This document shows positions 56,465 to 64,000 of a DNA stretch of 64,000 bases, piece after piece; positions within the stretch are counted from its first letter, which is position 1, and every line of letters starts with the position of its first letter. Position numbers and translations under genes: made by a program. The stretch is from Phocaeicola oris (GTDB taxonomy: Bacteria > Bacteroidota > Bacteroidia > Bacteroidales > Bacteroidaceae). The notes under the pieces were generated by a model, which saw only the letters and a program-made list of their open reading frames with translations, ran no database searches and was not told the DNA's origin. Location of the stretch: assembly GCF_021295095.1 (NCBI RefSeq), contig NZ_JAJLQX010000009.1:47342-111341 (forward strand), written 5' to 3'.

Positions 56465-57556
56465 TTATAAGTATTTTATGGGATTTGTATTGATTCTTGA
56501 AATACGTATTTCCAAGGATGGAAACAAATCCCGTATGATTGTTTGAAATATTTCTCTTGTATACTGTTCACTCTCATAATGACCTATTTCAGTCACTAAG
56601 ATATCATTTTCATAGAAGAAATAGTCGTGATAACGAACCTCACCGGTAAGAAAAGCATCAGCCTTTCCCACGGCTTTAGGTAACAAGAATGCTCCTGCGC
56701 CGCCACATAAAGCGATACGTTTTATCAATCGTCCTTTCAAACGTGAATGTTTCACGCATCCCACTTCAAATGTCTTTTTAATATTCATTAAAAAATCCGA
56801 CTCATTCTCCGGTTCTATCAAATCGCCTATTACTCCTGCGCCTGCCTGAAACCACTCATTCTTCAAAGGATAGAAATCGTAAGCCGGTTCTTCATACGGA
56901 TGAGACTCAATCAACGCTTGCTCTGCCTTTCCTTTTAAATAAGACGGTAAAATGGTTTCAATCCGAACCTCATTTTCATGATGAATCTCACCTATTCTCC
57001 CAACAAAAGGATGAGCTCCTTCACCGGCACGAAATGTTCCATCACCATTCAAGTTATAACTACAGGAATCATAATTCCCAATACATCCGCAACCTGCATG
57101 GAAAAGAGCATTACGAACGTCTTCGGCCTGAGTCTTTGGAACAAATGTAACAAGTTTCAGAAGCATATCTTCTTTTGGGTCAAGAACTTGAATATTTGTC
57201 ATACCAATTTTCTCGGCAATCTTAAAGTTCACGCCATTCATCGCATTATCTAAATTCGTATGAGCCGCATAAATGGCAATGTCATTTTTAATAGCCTTCA
57301 TGGCACAGCGTTCCACATAAGTTCTGCCGGTTATCGACTTCAGACTCTTGAACAAAAGAGGATGATGGGCAATAATAAGGTTGTAGCCGAGACCAACAGC
57401 CTCATCAACTACAGCCTCAGTAACGTCTAAACACAACAAAGCCCCTGTAACTTCCGCTTCTGTCAATCCTATTTGCAATCCAGCATTATCAAAATCGTCT
57501 TGCAACGGCAAAGGCGCGAACTTCTCAAGGGCATTTACAACATCCTTAATTTTCAT
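56465..57556 (-). CDS. Nif3-like dinuclear metal-centre protein
   Basis: A 363-residue protein of the Nif3/YqfO family, with metal-binding IIAHHPLLFKSLKSI and AAHTNLDNAMNGVN in the first half and LTGEVRYHDYFF and EIGHYESEQ in the second. A roughly 110-residue PII/CutA-like insert (KLVTFVPKTQAEDVRNALF) marks the long YqfO type. A GTP cyclohydrolase-like activity has been proposed for the family. The start at 57556 (MKIKDVVNALEKF) is preferred over the longer frame. Confidence 0.9.
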   Translation of the reverse strand: MKIKDVVNALEKFAPLPLQDDFDNAGLQIGLTEAEVTGALLCLDVTEAVVDEAVGLGYNLIIAHHPLLFKSLKSITGRTYVERCAMKAIKNDIAIYAAHTNLDNAMNGVNFKIAEKIGMTNIQVLDPKEDMLLKLVTFVPKTQAEDVRNALFHAGCGCIGNYDSCSYNLNGDGTFRAGEGAHPFVGRIGEIHHENEVRIETILPSYLKGKAEQALIESHPYEEPAYDFYPLKNEWFQAGAGVIGDLIEPENESDFLMNIKKTFEVGCVKHSRLKGRLIKRIALCGGAGAFLLPKAVGKADAFLTGEVRYHDYFFYENDILVTEIGHYESEQYTREIFQTIIRDLFPSLEIRISRINTNPIKYL

Positions 57557-58134
57557 CGTCTCGAAAATTTGTAGCAAAGATAATAATTATTATCAAGAAA
57601 GCCTTCTTTATTTCGAGAAAATATTTAAAATCAATAATAATTAATCTAAATGTCGTAGAGTCAACCAGCAAGTGCAAAATTACAATATGTGTTAAAAAAC
57701 TCTCACTTTGGTGTAGAAAAGTTTGTTTCCTTGGCTCTGGCAGAACCACTAACAACGTTACCTACAGTGGTTATAATCTTTTGCATGCCAGTCTTACCAT
57801 AGTCGGCTTCCAACTGCTCCATTACCTTATTCTCAAAAGCCGTCTTGAACGGGCCAAGAAGGGGCGCAACCTCCTAACTTCGTCAATGCGTCACCCAAAG
57901 TCACCCATGATATTAATGTAACTCATTGATTTTCATTCTGCGCTGTGTGGTGGCACAAAAAAGTGATAAAGTCAGGACCGTTCTTTTTACTATAAGAGCA
58001 AACGAGATGGCAGAGGCGTTCCTTCTCACTGGCAGAAAAGCCACGGAAGGGATGGGAAAATGCATTGAAGAACTCCACGATGATTTGATTGATAGTAGCT
58101 TCCTATATTTTAGAATACTATTCGGTAAAAGGTA
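57557..58134. other. Intergenic region with decayed sequence
   Basis: Between the Nif3 gene and the SusCD operon terminator there is no intact gene. A decayed gene end is visible at 57703-57910; frames across 57913-58195 on either strand have no recognisable product. Confidence 0.55.
57703..57910 (-). pseudogene. Frameshifted 3' end of an unidentified gene
   Basis: A minus-strand frame reads LLGPFKTAFENKVMEQLE, ADYGKTGMQKIITTVGNVV and SGSARAKETNFSTPK before a TGA at 57703, with normal protein-like composition. A preceding piece VTLGDALTKLGG lies in another frame, so a frameshift and loss of the 5' part are likely. I do not recognise the family. Confidence 0.5.
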
Positions 58135-58170
58135 TAAAAAAGAGACCGCCTCGTTTCCGAAGCGGTCTCT
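58135..58170 (-). terminator. Terminator of the susC-susD-lipoprotein operon
   Basis: AGAGACCGC and GCGGTCTCT pair, with inner TCG/CGA pairs, and six T residues follow on the minus strand just after the lipoprotein gene stop. Confidence 0.85.
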
Positions 58171-58180
58171 CAAAACTCAT

Positions 58181-58651
58181 TCAGTTTTTAATTGACTTAT
58201 TCAATTCTGTGATAAAATCAAGAAAATCTTTATCGAATTTCTGATTCTCATCATATTGAATCTCAACATATTTTTTGGTGTTATTCTGCTCTAACATTAA
58301 TTGAATGACTATGTCATAAGTTCGTTGGTCTTGATCGAAACCATAGTGTTCTTTCATTGCCGGAACATTTGCTTTGTCTAACATGTCCCTCAATTTTTCG
58401 AACTCGGCATCCGACAGTTTTCCTTCATATATTTTCGGTCGTTGTTTCTTCTCAAAGTTATCCATATTATAATTGCATACCTCTGATTTATAGTTTCCAT
58501 CACTATCAAAAGAATAACTTATTTTATACTGATGAAAGGATTCCATACTATATTCAAAACTAAATTTATCCGAAAGGGTTGAATGATGTTTACAGCCGGC
58601 CAATCCAACTACCAATAGGCAGATTAATCCAAATAAATATGCTCTTCTCAT
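58181..58651 (-). CDS. Small lipoprotein of unknown function in SusCD operon
   Basis: A 156-residue protein with signal and lipobox MRRAYLFGLICLLVVGLAGC, then a charged domain without a recognised fold (EYSMESFHQYKISYSF, KLRDMLDKANVPAMKEHYG). It follows susD by 12 bases, so it belongs to the operon and may sit in the outer membrane with the SusCD complex; a surface glycan-binding role is possible but not shown. Confidence 0.72.
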   Translation of the reverse strand: MRRAYLFGLICLLVVGLAGCKHHSTLSDKFSFEYSMESFHQYKISYSFDSDGNYKSEVCNYNMDNFEKKQRPKIYEGKLSDAEFEKLRDMLDKANVPAMKEHYGFDQDQRTYDIVIQLMLEQNNTKKYVEIQYDENQKFDKDFLDFITELNKSIKN

Positions 58652-58663
58652 TTTATTTATGTC

Positions 58664-60400
58664 TTATTTCCAAGCGTCATTTTGAATTAACCACTCCGAT
58701 CCTTTCAACTGAATCTGATTTTCAGGAATAGGTAACATGGTCTTTGATGGAGATAAAACTGAAGCAGCAGCAAACTTAGTAATGTAATTCTTTTCGTAAT
58801 CTACATAGCTCTTCAGCTCTTTAGACATATAATCGCCACCCCAACGAGCCAAATCGAACCAACGTTCACCTTCCATTGCCAACTCTAATTTACGTTCCAT
58901 ACGGATAGCTTTCATACAAGTCTCTTTATCCGAGAATGCCGGATGAGATGTCGGGTAAAGCCCAATCTTATAATTAGCTGCCGGTGTTCCGTCAGGAAGA
59001 GTGATGATGTTTACAGGTAAAGCCGCACGTTCGCGAATAATGTTAACCTGAGCCATAGCTTCGGCAGTCTTTCCATCATTAGCAAGACATTCTGCGTATA
59101 ACAAGATTAAATCGCGTAAGCTCAAGTATTCGATGTTCATACAAGATCCGGGAGCCCATCCGTTCATGAATGCCTTCATGCCGGCAGCCTCTTCAGCCTT
59201 GCTATACACATGTTTCTTTGGTATAGAGATACCACCGTTTACAGGGTTACGTACCCAGTCATCAGCCGGAAGTCCCCAATCTTTATAAGGAATTCCATAA
59301 CGACCTACTGCAAAGTCCAAACGAGGGTCAACTGCGATTGTTTTATCGTTTACGCCAATAGGATCACCTTTTCCACCTCTCTTCGATACAGAAGGAAGGT
59401 TTCTATATTCACCATTCAAATAAGGAAGTCCATCCTTATCAACCTGGAATGAATTAACTAACTCGTATGACGGCTGATAGAATCCGCAGCAACCACCGGG
59501 GCCTGAGTTATGAGGATAGTTCAAACAGAAAGCCGCGTTTCCGGTATCATTTGCGGCATTAGAGTATTGAAGGGCAAATACGGATTCCTTTCCATTCTCT
59601 GTCAGAGCATTGAAGTTGTTATTCAAATTGTCTTCCAAACCATATTTCAAGCCATTGCTTGTCTTTCCGTTATTTATAACATCTGCCAGAAGAGTCTCAG
59701 CCTCGCTGAATTTTCCCTGATAAACAAGCATCTTCGCTTTCAAGGCTTTTGCAGCCCATGCATTCACACGGCCAACCTCTGGTTGTGTCTCAGGCAATTG
59801 AGCAACCGCAGCCTCAATATCGGCCATTACGTCGCTATAAATATCCTTATCATTCTTAATATTCGGATCATTCTCCTCATTATCTGCCGGAACGTATGGA
59901 ATATATGGTCCGAATACACGGATACCTTCAAAATAAGCTAATGCTTTAATAAAGCGTAATTCACCTTCACGAACCTTTTTCAATTGGTCATTCATGTCAT
60001 CAGCTTTAGCTAAAGCCTGTAATGCCAAGTTTACACGATGGCTTTCCATATAAACCCATACCCATTTTTGCTCTACGTATCCATTCGTTGTAAGGGTATT
60101 ATAAAGCTCAACTTCATTCAACACACTCTGATCTCCGGGGTCGGAACCTTTATTGGCATCCCCGCCATAAACACCACCGAATACCCAGTTCAACGGAGAT
60201 TGCTGATAAGGACTATAACTGGTATTAGTCCATGTTGTCAAACCGGCATAAGCATCAATCGTAAGCAAGTCTACACCGGTTGCATTCTCCAACGCCTCCT
60301 TATTGAGTACACCTTGAGGATCTTTTGAAAGGAAGTCATCCCCACAAGAAGAGAACGTCAAAGCTCCAGCAATAGCTGCAAGTAAATATATCTTTTTCAT
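58664..60400 (-). CDS. SusD-like outer-membrane lipoprotein
   Basis: The substrate-binding partner of SusC. The 578-residue protein starts MKKIYLLAAIAGALTFSSC (lipobox SSC) and carries SusD/RagB TPR helices and the C-terminal IRMERKLELAMEGERWFDLARW signature. The ATG at 60400 places the signal peptide correctly. The gene lies 18 bases downstream of susC. Its ligand cannot be inferred and no carbohydrate-active enzyme gene is in the window. Confidence 0.93.
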   Translation of the reverse strand: MKKIYLLAAIAGALTFSSCGDDFLSKDPQGVLNKEALENATGVDLLTIDAYAGLTTWTNTSYSPYQQSPLNWVFGGVYGGDANKGSDPGDQSVLNEVELYNTLTTNGYVEQKWVWVYMESHRVNLALQALAKADDMNDQLKKVREGELRFIKALAYFEGIRVFGPYIPYVPADNEENDPNIKNDKDIYSDVMADIEAAVAQLPETQPEVGRVNAWAAKALKAKMLVYQGKFSEAETLLADVINNGKTSNGLKYGLEDNLNNNFNALTENGKESVFALQYSNAANDTGNAAFCLNYPHNSGPGGCCGFYQPSYELVNSFQVDKDGLPYLNGEYRNLPSVSKRGGKGDPIGVNDKTIAVDPRLDFAVGRYGIPYKDWGLPADDWVRNPVNGGISIPKKHVYSKAEEAAGMKAFMNGWAPGSCMNIEYLSLRDLILLYAECLANDGKTAEAMAQVNIIRERAALPVNIITLPDGTPAANYKIGLYPTSHPAFSDKETCMKAIRMERKLELAMEGERWFDLARWGGDYMSKELKSYVDYEKNYITKFAAASVLSPSKTMLPIPENQIQLKGSEWLIQNDAWK

Positions 60401-60418
60401 AACTTCAATTTTAAACAA

Positions 60419-63400
60419 TTAGAATTCAAAATTAACACCAAACAGGAAGCGCTTTGTTGTCGGCCAGCCTCCCATATCAAGACCTCTTCTCAAATCGGAA
60501 CCATTACCACCACCAACTGACGCATTGGTAAATTCCGGATCCAAACCGCTATATCCTGTAAACGTCAAGAGATTCTCTGCTTGCAAGTATATACGCAAGT
60601 TTTGAATAGAAGCTTTTTGTAACCATTTCTTCGGGAAAGTATAACCCAATACCACATTTTTCAGCCGGAGGAAAGAAGCATCCTCTACATAGTATGAGTT
60701 GGAGTTTGTTCCTGAATAAGTATCACCGTAATCCAAAACAGGAAGCGTAGCTTTTGAATTATCCGCTCCTGCAGTCCAAGAATTATCACGAATACGCGTT
60801 GAACGGTTACCTTCAAACAACCAGAAATCGGTAAAATATTTGGTATTATTAAACAAATCATTACCTATAGTAGAATACCAGAACATAGTAAAGTCAAAAT
60901 TCTTATATCCGATGGTGGTATTCAAACCGGCAATCAAATCGGGATGCGGAGAACCGATGAAAGTACGGTCAGCTGAAGTAAGACGTCCGTCACCATTTAT
61001 ATCGGCAAACTTATATTTACCTACCCATGCTTTTGCTTTGTCCACATTACCAATATCCCCCGATGTCTTTCCCAAAGGAAGCAATGCCAGTACTTCTTGA
61101 GGATTTTCATAGAATCCATTTACTTTATATCCATAGAACTCTGATATAGCATGACCCTTGGTTGTACGGGTAACATATCCAGAAATACGTGATCCGCTAC
61201 CCCACATGGAAGCGTCATCCGACTCTGAAATTTTTACTACTTCATTCTTATAATGAGATAAATTCAACGCGATATCCCAACTCCAATCACCTTTCTTGTC
61301 ACGGTAATCAATGTTGAAATCGAAACCGGTATTCTTCATATCACCAAAGTTGATATAAGGACGTACAGTCTCACCTGCCATTGCTGAGTATTGAGCAGAG
61401 ATCAACATGTCACTGGTTTTCTTGGTATATAACTCTAAGTTAACGCCCAATTTCCCATTAAACATAGAAACATCCACACCGATGTTAAACATCTTTGTAG
61501 CCTCCCATTTCGTATCTTCATTACCGTATTTATCCAAATTATAGCCCACAGCAGTAGATGTATTGGCACCCGTTAAGTCATAGTCCGTACGACGTGGGTT
61601 AGTTCCATATTCAAAAGCATAATTAGTAATACGAGGAACCTCAGAGTTACCGGTCTCACCATAACCGAAGCGCAACTTCAAGTCATCCAACCATCCCTTT
61701 GTTCCATTCATAAAGCTCTCCTGAGAGATACGCCATCCTAAAGATACAGATGGGAATGTTCCGTAACGATGTGTTTTCGCAAAACGAGAAACACCATCAC
61801 GACGAATAATTCCTGTGAATAAGTACTTATCGGCAAACGAATAGTCAACACGACTGAATAAACCAAACAAAGCGAATTCTCCGTTAAATGTAGACTCTGT
61901 TATACGCTGTCCGTTATTCTCACCCATATTGAGCACCCATGTATTCTTATTGTCTTCGTACAGATAATTATAACGTCTACCGGTCATGGAGCGTCCTAAT
62001 CCGTCACGAATAGCTTCTGAACCCAACAATACGGTCAACTTATGAACATCGTTGAATGTTGCGTTATATTGTATAGTATTTGTCCATACCCAACGATAAT
62101 TAAAACCGGATACCTCTTCGAAGTTGTTCTGTCCCATACTTTCCGAAAACTCCGGATCTTTCTTCGCCATTCTGTAAGAATAATTGTTCGTGTAGTCCAG
62201 ACCGAAATTAGTACGGTAGGTAACGTTCTTTATCGGATCGATTTCTGCCCACATATTTCCGAATATACGATTATGCGTATAGTAATTATCCTTATTACGT
62301 TTTTGAATAGACACCGGATTACGGAAGTTTCCGGTACCTGAGAGAATAGAACCTCCGAATGCACCTGATTCTGTATAAACAGGAACGTATGGACAAGCAC
62401 GGTATGTCCAAGAATATGGAGAGTCTTCCGCTCCATTGGGTGACAAACCGTTATCCTTTGTAAACGAATACTGAAGATTCTCTCCTACACGGAACCAATT
62501 CCGTATATTATAAGATGTATTCGCACGAATGGTATAACGGTTATAGTAGGAATCGATAACCGTTCCATCCTGATGGTAATAGTTGGCACTAAAGTTATAT
62601 TGTCCCTTTTCATTTCCTCCGGCTACACTGATCTGATGATTCTGAATCAATGCCTTACGGTCTATTTCATCCCACCAGTTTGTATCAGAGAACTTTGCAT
62701 CAAATGGTCCGGGAACGATATCCTGACGTCCGTCCGCGCCTTTTTCCGTCATATAATTAGGTATGGTAGGAGTAGGTCCTGTACCAAACTGAACATGCGA
62801 AGGATATTTACCTTCTACCCCATTCAGCTCTAAGTTATTAGCCTTAGCCTTCCATTCCAAATTCAGACGGTCCATAGAGTTCAACACATCATAGCGTTTA
62901 CCTGTTGCCTGAAAACCAACATATCCGCTATAAGAGAACTTAGGTTGCCCCGACTTGGTTCCTTTCTTAGTGGTGATAAGAATAACACCATTCGCAGCCT
63001 GAGCTCCATAAATAGCAGCAGAAGAAGCATCCTTCAATACCTGCATACTCTCAATATCATTCGGGTTAAGGGAACTGAGATCTTGGTTACGAGTAGATAC
63101 TCCATCAATAACATAAAGCGGACCGTTATCGTTAACGGTATTGATACCACGAATACGAACCATAGCCGGTGAACCGGGAGAACCGGACTGTCCGATATAA
63201 ACACCGGAAGCCTTACCTTGCAGCTGCTGTGTGGCTGAAGAACCTGTGGTTTTCAAAAGCTCCTTCGTATCAACTACGGCTACAGAACCCGTAATATCTT
63301 TCTTCTGTTGTGTACCATATCCTACCACAACAACTTCACTCAAACTTTGTGAATCTTCTTTCAAGATGATGTTCAAACCATTTTTAGCTTCTACCTCCAC

Positions 63401-63715
63401 GGTTACAAAACCTATGTAAGAAACTTGCAAAATGGAACCTCTCGCAACATCTAAAGTAAATTTTCCGTCAATGTCCGTAATGGTACCGTTTGTGGTACCA
63501 CGTTCAAGGATGTTGACACCCGGCATTGGCTCGCCTTCTTGATCGACAACCTTTCCTGTTATCTGCAACTTTTGTTGCGCAACTTTCTGAACTGAGTCAA
63601 CATTTCCTGTTACGGCAAATGTGTACACCGGACATGCAACCAACATCCCTGAAAACATCACTTTCAAGAACATGTTCAAAGGTAATCCCCTTGATGGTTT
63701 TTGTGCTTTCCTCAT
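60419..63715 (-). CDS. SusC-like TonB-dependent outer-membrane transporter
   Basis: A 1098-residue TonB-dependent channel. After a signal region it has a CarboxypepD_reg-like domain (KLQITGKVVDQEGEPMPGVN), the SusC-family segment SEVVVVGYGTQQKKDITGSV near residue 122, a plug domain (DNGPLYVIDGVSTRNQDLSS), and a large beta barrel ending in FGVNFEF with a terminal Phe. No STN domain is present, so it does not couple to an anti-sigma factor. First gene of the operon with susD and a lipoprotein. Confidence 0.95.
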   Translation of the reverse strand: MRKAQKPSRGLPLNMFLKVMFSGMLVACPVYTFAVTGNVDSVQKVAQQKLQITGKVVDQEGEPMPGVNILERGTTNGTITDIDGKFTLDVARGSILQVSYIGFVTVEVEAKNGLNIILKEDSQSLSEVVVVGYGTQQKKDITGSVAVVDTKELLKTTGSSATQQLQGKASGVYIGQSGSPGSPAMVRIRGINTVNDNGPLYVIDGVSTRNQDLSSLNPNDIESMQVLKDASSAAIYGAQAANGVILITTKKGTKSGQPKFSYSGYVGFQATGKRYDVLNSMDRLNLEWKAKANNLELNGVEGKYPSHVQFGTGPTPTIPNYMTEKGADGRQDIVPGPFDAKFSDTNWWDEIDRKALIQNHQISVAGGNEKGQYNFSANYYHQDGTVIDSYYNRYTIRANTSYNIRNWFRVGENLQYSFTKDNGLSPNGAEDSPYSWTYRACPYVPVYTESGAFGGSILSGTGNFRNPVSIQKRNKDNYYTHNRIFGNMWAEIDPIKNVTYRTNFGLDYTNNYSYRMAKKDPEFSESMGQNNFEEVSGFNYRWVWTNTIQYNATFNDVHKLTVLLGSEAIRDGLGRSMTGRRYNYLYEDNKNTWVLNMGENNGQRITESTFNGEFALFGLFSRVDYSFADKYLFTGIIRRDGVSRFAKTHRYGTFPSVSLGWRISQESFMNGTKGWLDDLKLRFGYGETGNSEVPRITNYAFEYGTNPRRTDYDLTGANTSTAVGYNLDKYGNEDTKWEATKMFNIGVDVSMFNGKLGVNLELYTKKTSDMLISAQYSAMAGETVRPYINFGDMKNTGFDFNIDYRDKKGDWSWDIALNLSHYKNEVVKISESDDASMWGSGSRISGYVTRTTKGHAISEFYGYKVNGFYENPQEVLALLPLGKTSGDIGNVDKAKAWVGKYKFADINGDGRLTSADRTFIGSPHPDLIAGLNTTIGYKNFDFTMFWYSTIGNDLFNNTKYFTDFWLFEGNRSTRIRDNSWTAGADNSKATLPVLDYGDTYSGTNSNSYYVEDASFLRLKNVVLGYTFPKKWLQKASIQNLRIYLQAENLLTFTGYSGLDPEFTNASVGGGNGSDLRRGLDMGGWPTTKRFLFGVNFEF

Positions 63716-63865
63716 AATTACAAAAAAATTTAAGTATTAATATATAGTTTAACTAACACATAATTTCAAAATTTCCGCATATTTTATACGTAACTATATT
63801 GCTATATACGATAAGGTAACTAAAGGTTTTTTAATAGTTACAGTCTTTTCTCGCTTTACATCATA

Positions 63866-63873
63866 CAAAGGTA
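63866..63873 (-). promoter_or_regulatory. -7 box TACCTTTG for the susC operon
   Basis: Minus-strand consensus match 151 bp upstream of the susC ATG, leaving a long 5' leader. Just upstream on this strand are two direct repeats. Confidence 0.5.
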
Positions 63874-63876
63874 GGC

Positions 63877-63938
63877 GTAATGGACATTTGGTAGGCTGAA
63901 AACCTCTCGTGTTTTAGTAATGGACATTTGGTAGGCTG
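63877..63938. repeat. Paired direct repeats upstream of the susC promoter
   Basis: Two exact 22-base copies, beginning GTAATGGACATTTGG and ending TAGGCTG, start at 63877 and 63917, 40 bp apart (about four helical turns). They lie immediately upstream of the minus-strand -7 box and look like a regulator-binding pair. The right copy enters a terminator hairpin. Confidence 0.75.
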
Positions 63939-63960
63939 GTAATTCCAGCCTACTTTTTTA
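63931..63960 (+). terminator. Plus-strand terminator near the right edge
   Basis: GTAGGCTGG (63931-63939) and CCAGCCTAC (63945-63953) pair perfectly and are followed by six T residues. No plus-strand gene precedes it, so its use is unclear. The last 40 bases of the window hold an ATG at 63977 too close to the edge to judge. Confidence 0.7.
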
Positions 63961-64000
63961 TATTCAGGAACCCATCTATGAACTTCTTTTTATTAACCTC

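Noticed and set aside
57913-58195. Frames on both strands between the gene remnant and the SusCD terminator
   Set aside because: Both run into the terminator hairpin and neither shows a recognisable protein; mirrored frames in the same DNA point to chance openness.
63961-64000. Possible gene start at the right edge (ATG at 63977)
   Set aside because: Only eight codons are visible, and a minus-strand frame is open over the same bases; neither can be supported.

Overview
The window looks like a chromosomal segment of a Bacteroidales bacterium, most likely Bacteroides or a close relative. The evidence is a SusC/SusD pair, a fimbrillin-type lipoprotein, the Bacteroidetes promoter box TAnnTTTG in front of many genes, an AT-rich base composition, and Bacteroides-style gene neighbours (glnS-TPR-dedA, LutABC, fused CbiA-CbiP, Tat without TatB). 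It is mostly ordinary core genome. It has a GC-rich left edge, one decayed insertion sequence, one AT-rich gene desert and a striking set of intergenic repeat arrays.

Layout. 1-1445: the 5' part of a GC-rich fimbrillin-like lipoprotein gene running off the left edge, then a (GT)16 tract and two hairpins. 1446-9040: glnS-TPR-dedA operon, mannose-1-phosphate guanylyltransferase, a GT2 glycosyltransferase and a DcuB-type C4-dicarboxylate transporter. 9045-18470: a Tat-exported SQR-like flavoprotein, a ThuA-like protein, the L-rhamnose operon rhaB-rhaA-rhaT-rhaD, tatA-tatC and tRNA-Lys. 18557-28183: queH, two tandem SLC13-type transporters, a divergent MenD-like enzyme with a small protein and a TlpA-like thioredoxin, cysE and mscS. 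28365-36881: tRNA-Ser, tRNA-Glu, lutABC, a candidate small RNA, a hemerythrin/LuxR pair, a C1 peptidase, DUF554 and a tryptophanase-like lyase. 37106-50668: AraC regulator, metallo-hydrolase, three late cobalamin genes, dapA, ligA, trmD, pyrD-pyrK. 50777-57556: an XRE regulator, a 1.4 kb AT-rich desert, holA, AMP nucleosidase, an orphan HsdR_N protein, an IS1182-type remnant fused to a truncated secreted-protein gene, a zinc-ribbon protein and Nif3. 57557-64000: a decayed gene end, then a susC-susD-lipoprotein operon.

How genes work together. rhaB/A/T/D take up and split L-rhamnose. TatA/TatC could export the twin-arginine flavoprotein encoded at 9045-10415. LutABC would oxidise lactate with quinones. 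PyrD/PyrK form the NAD-linked class 1B dihydroorotate dehydrogenase. The fused CbiA-CbiP, the aminotransferase-like decarboxylase and CbiB act in sequence late in cobalamin synthesis.

The most unusual signal is a family of intergenic arrays (near 1304, 16636, 25801, 33054, 38959, 48709 and 52349). A palindromic core, ACTCAT-RCG-NATSA, recurs every 22 bp, about two helical turns, for up to seven copies. A second array with a different sequence but similar 22-24 bp spacing lies at 11484-11581. I know of no described system that matches; protein-binding arrays, structured RNA or a mobile repeat are all possible.
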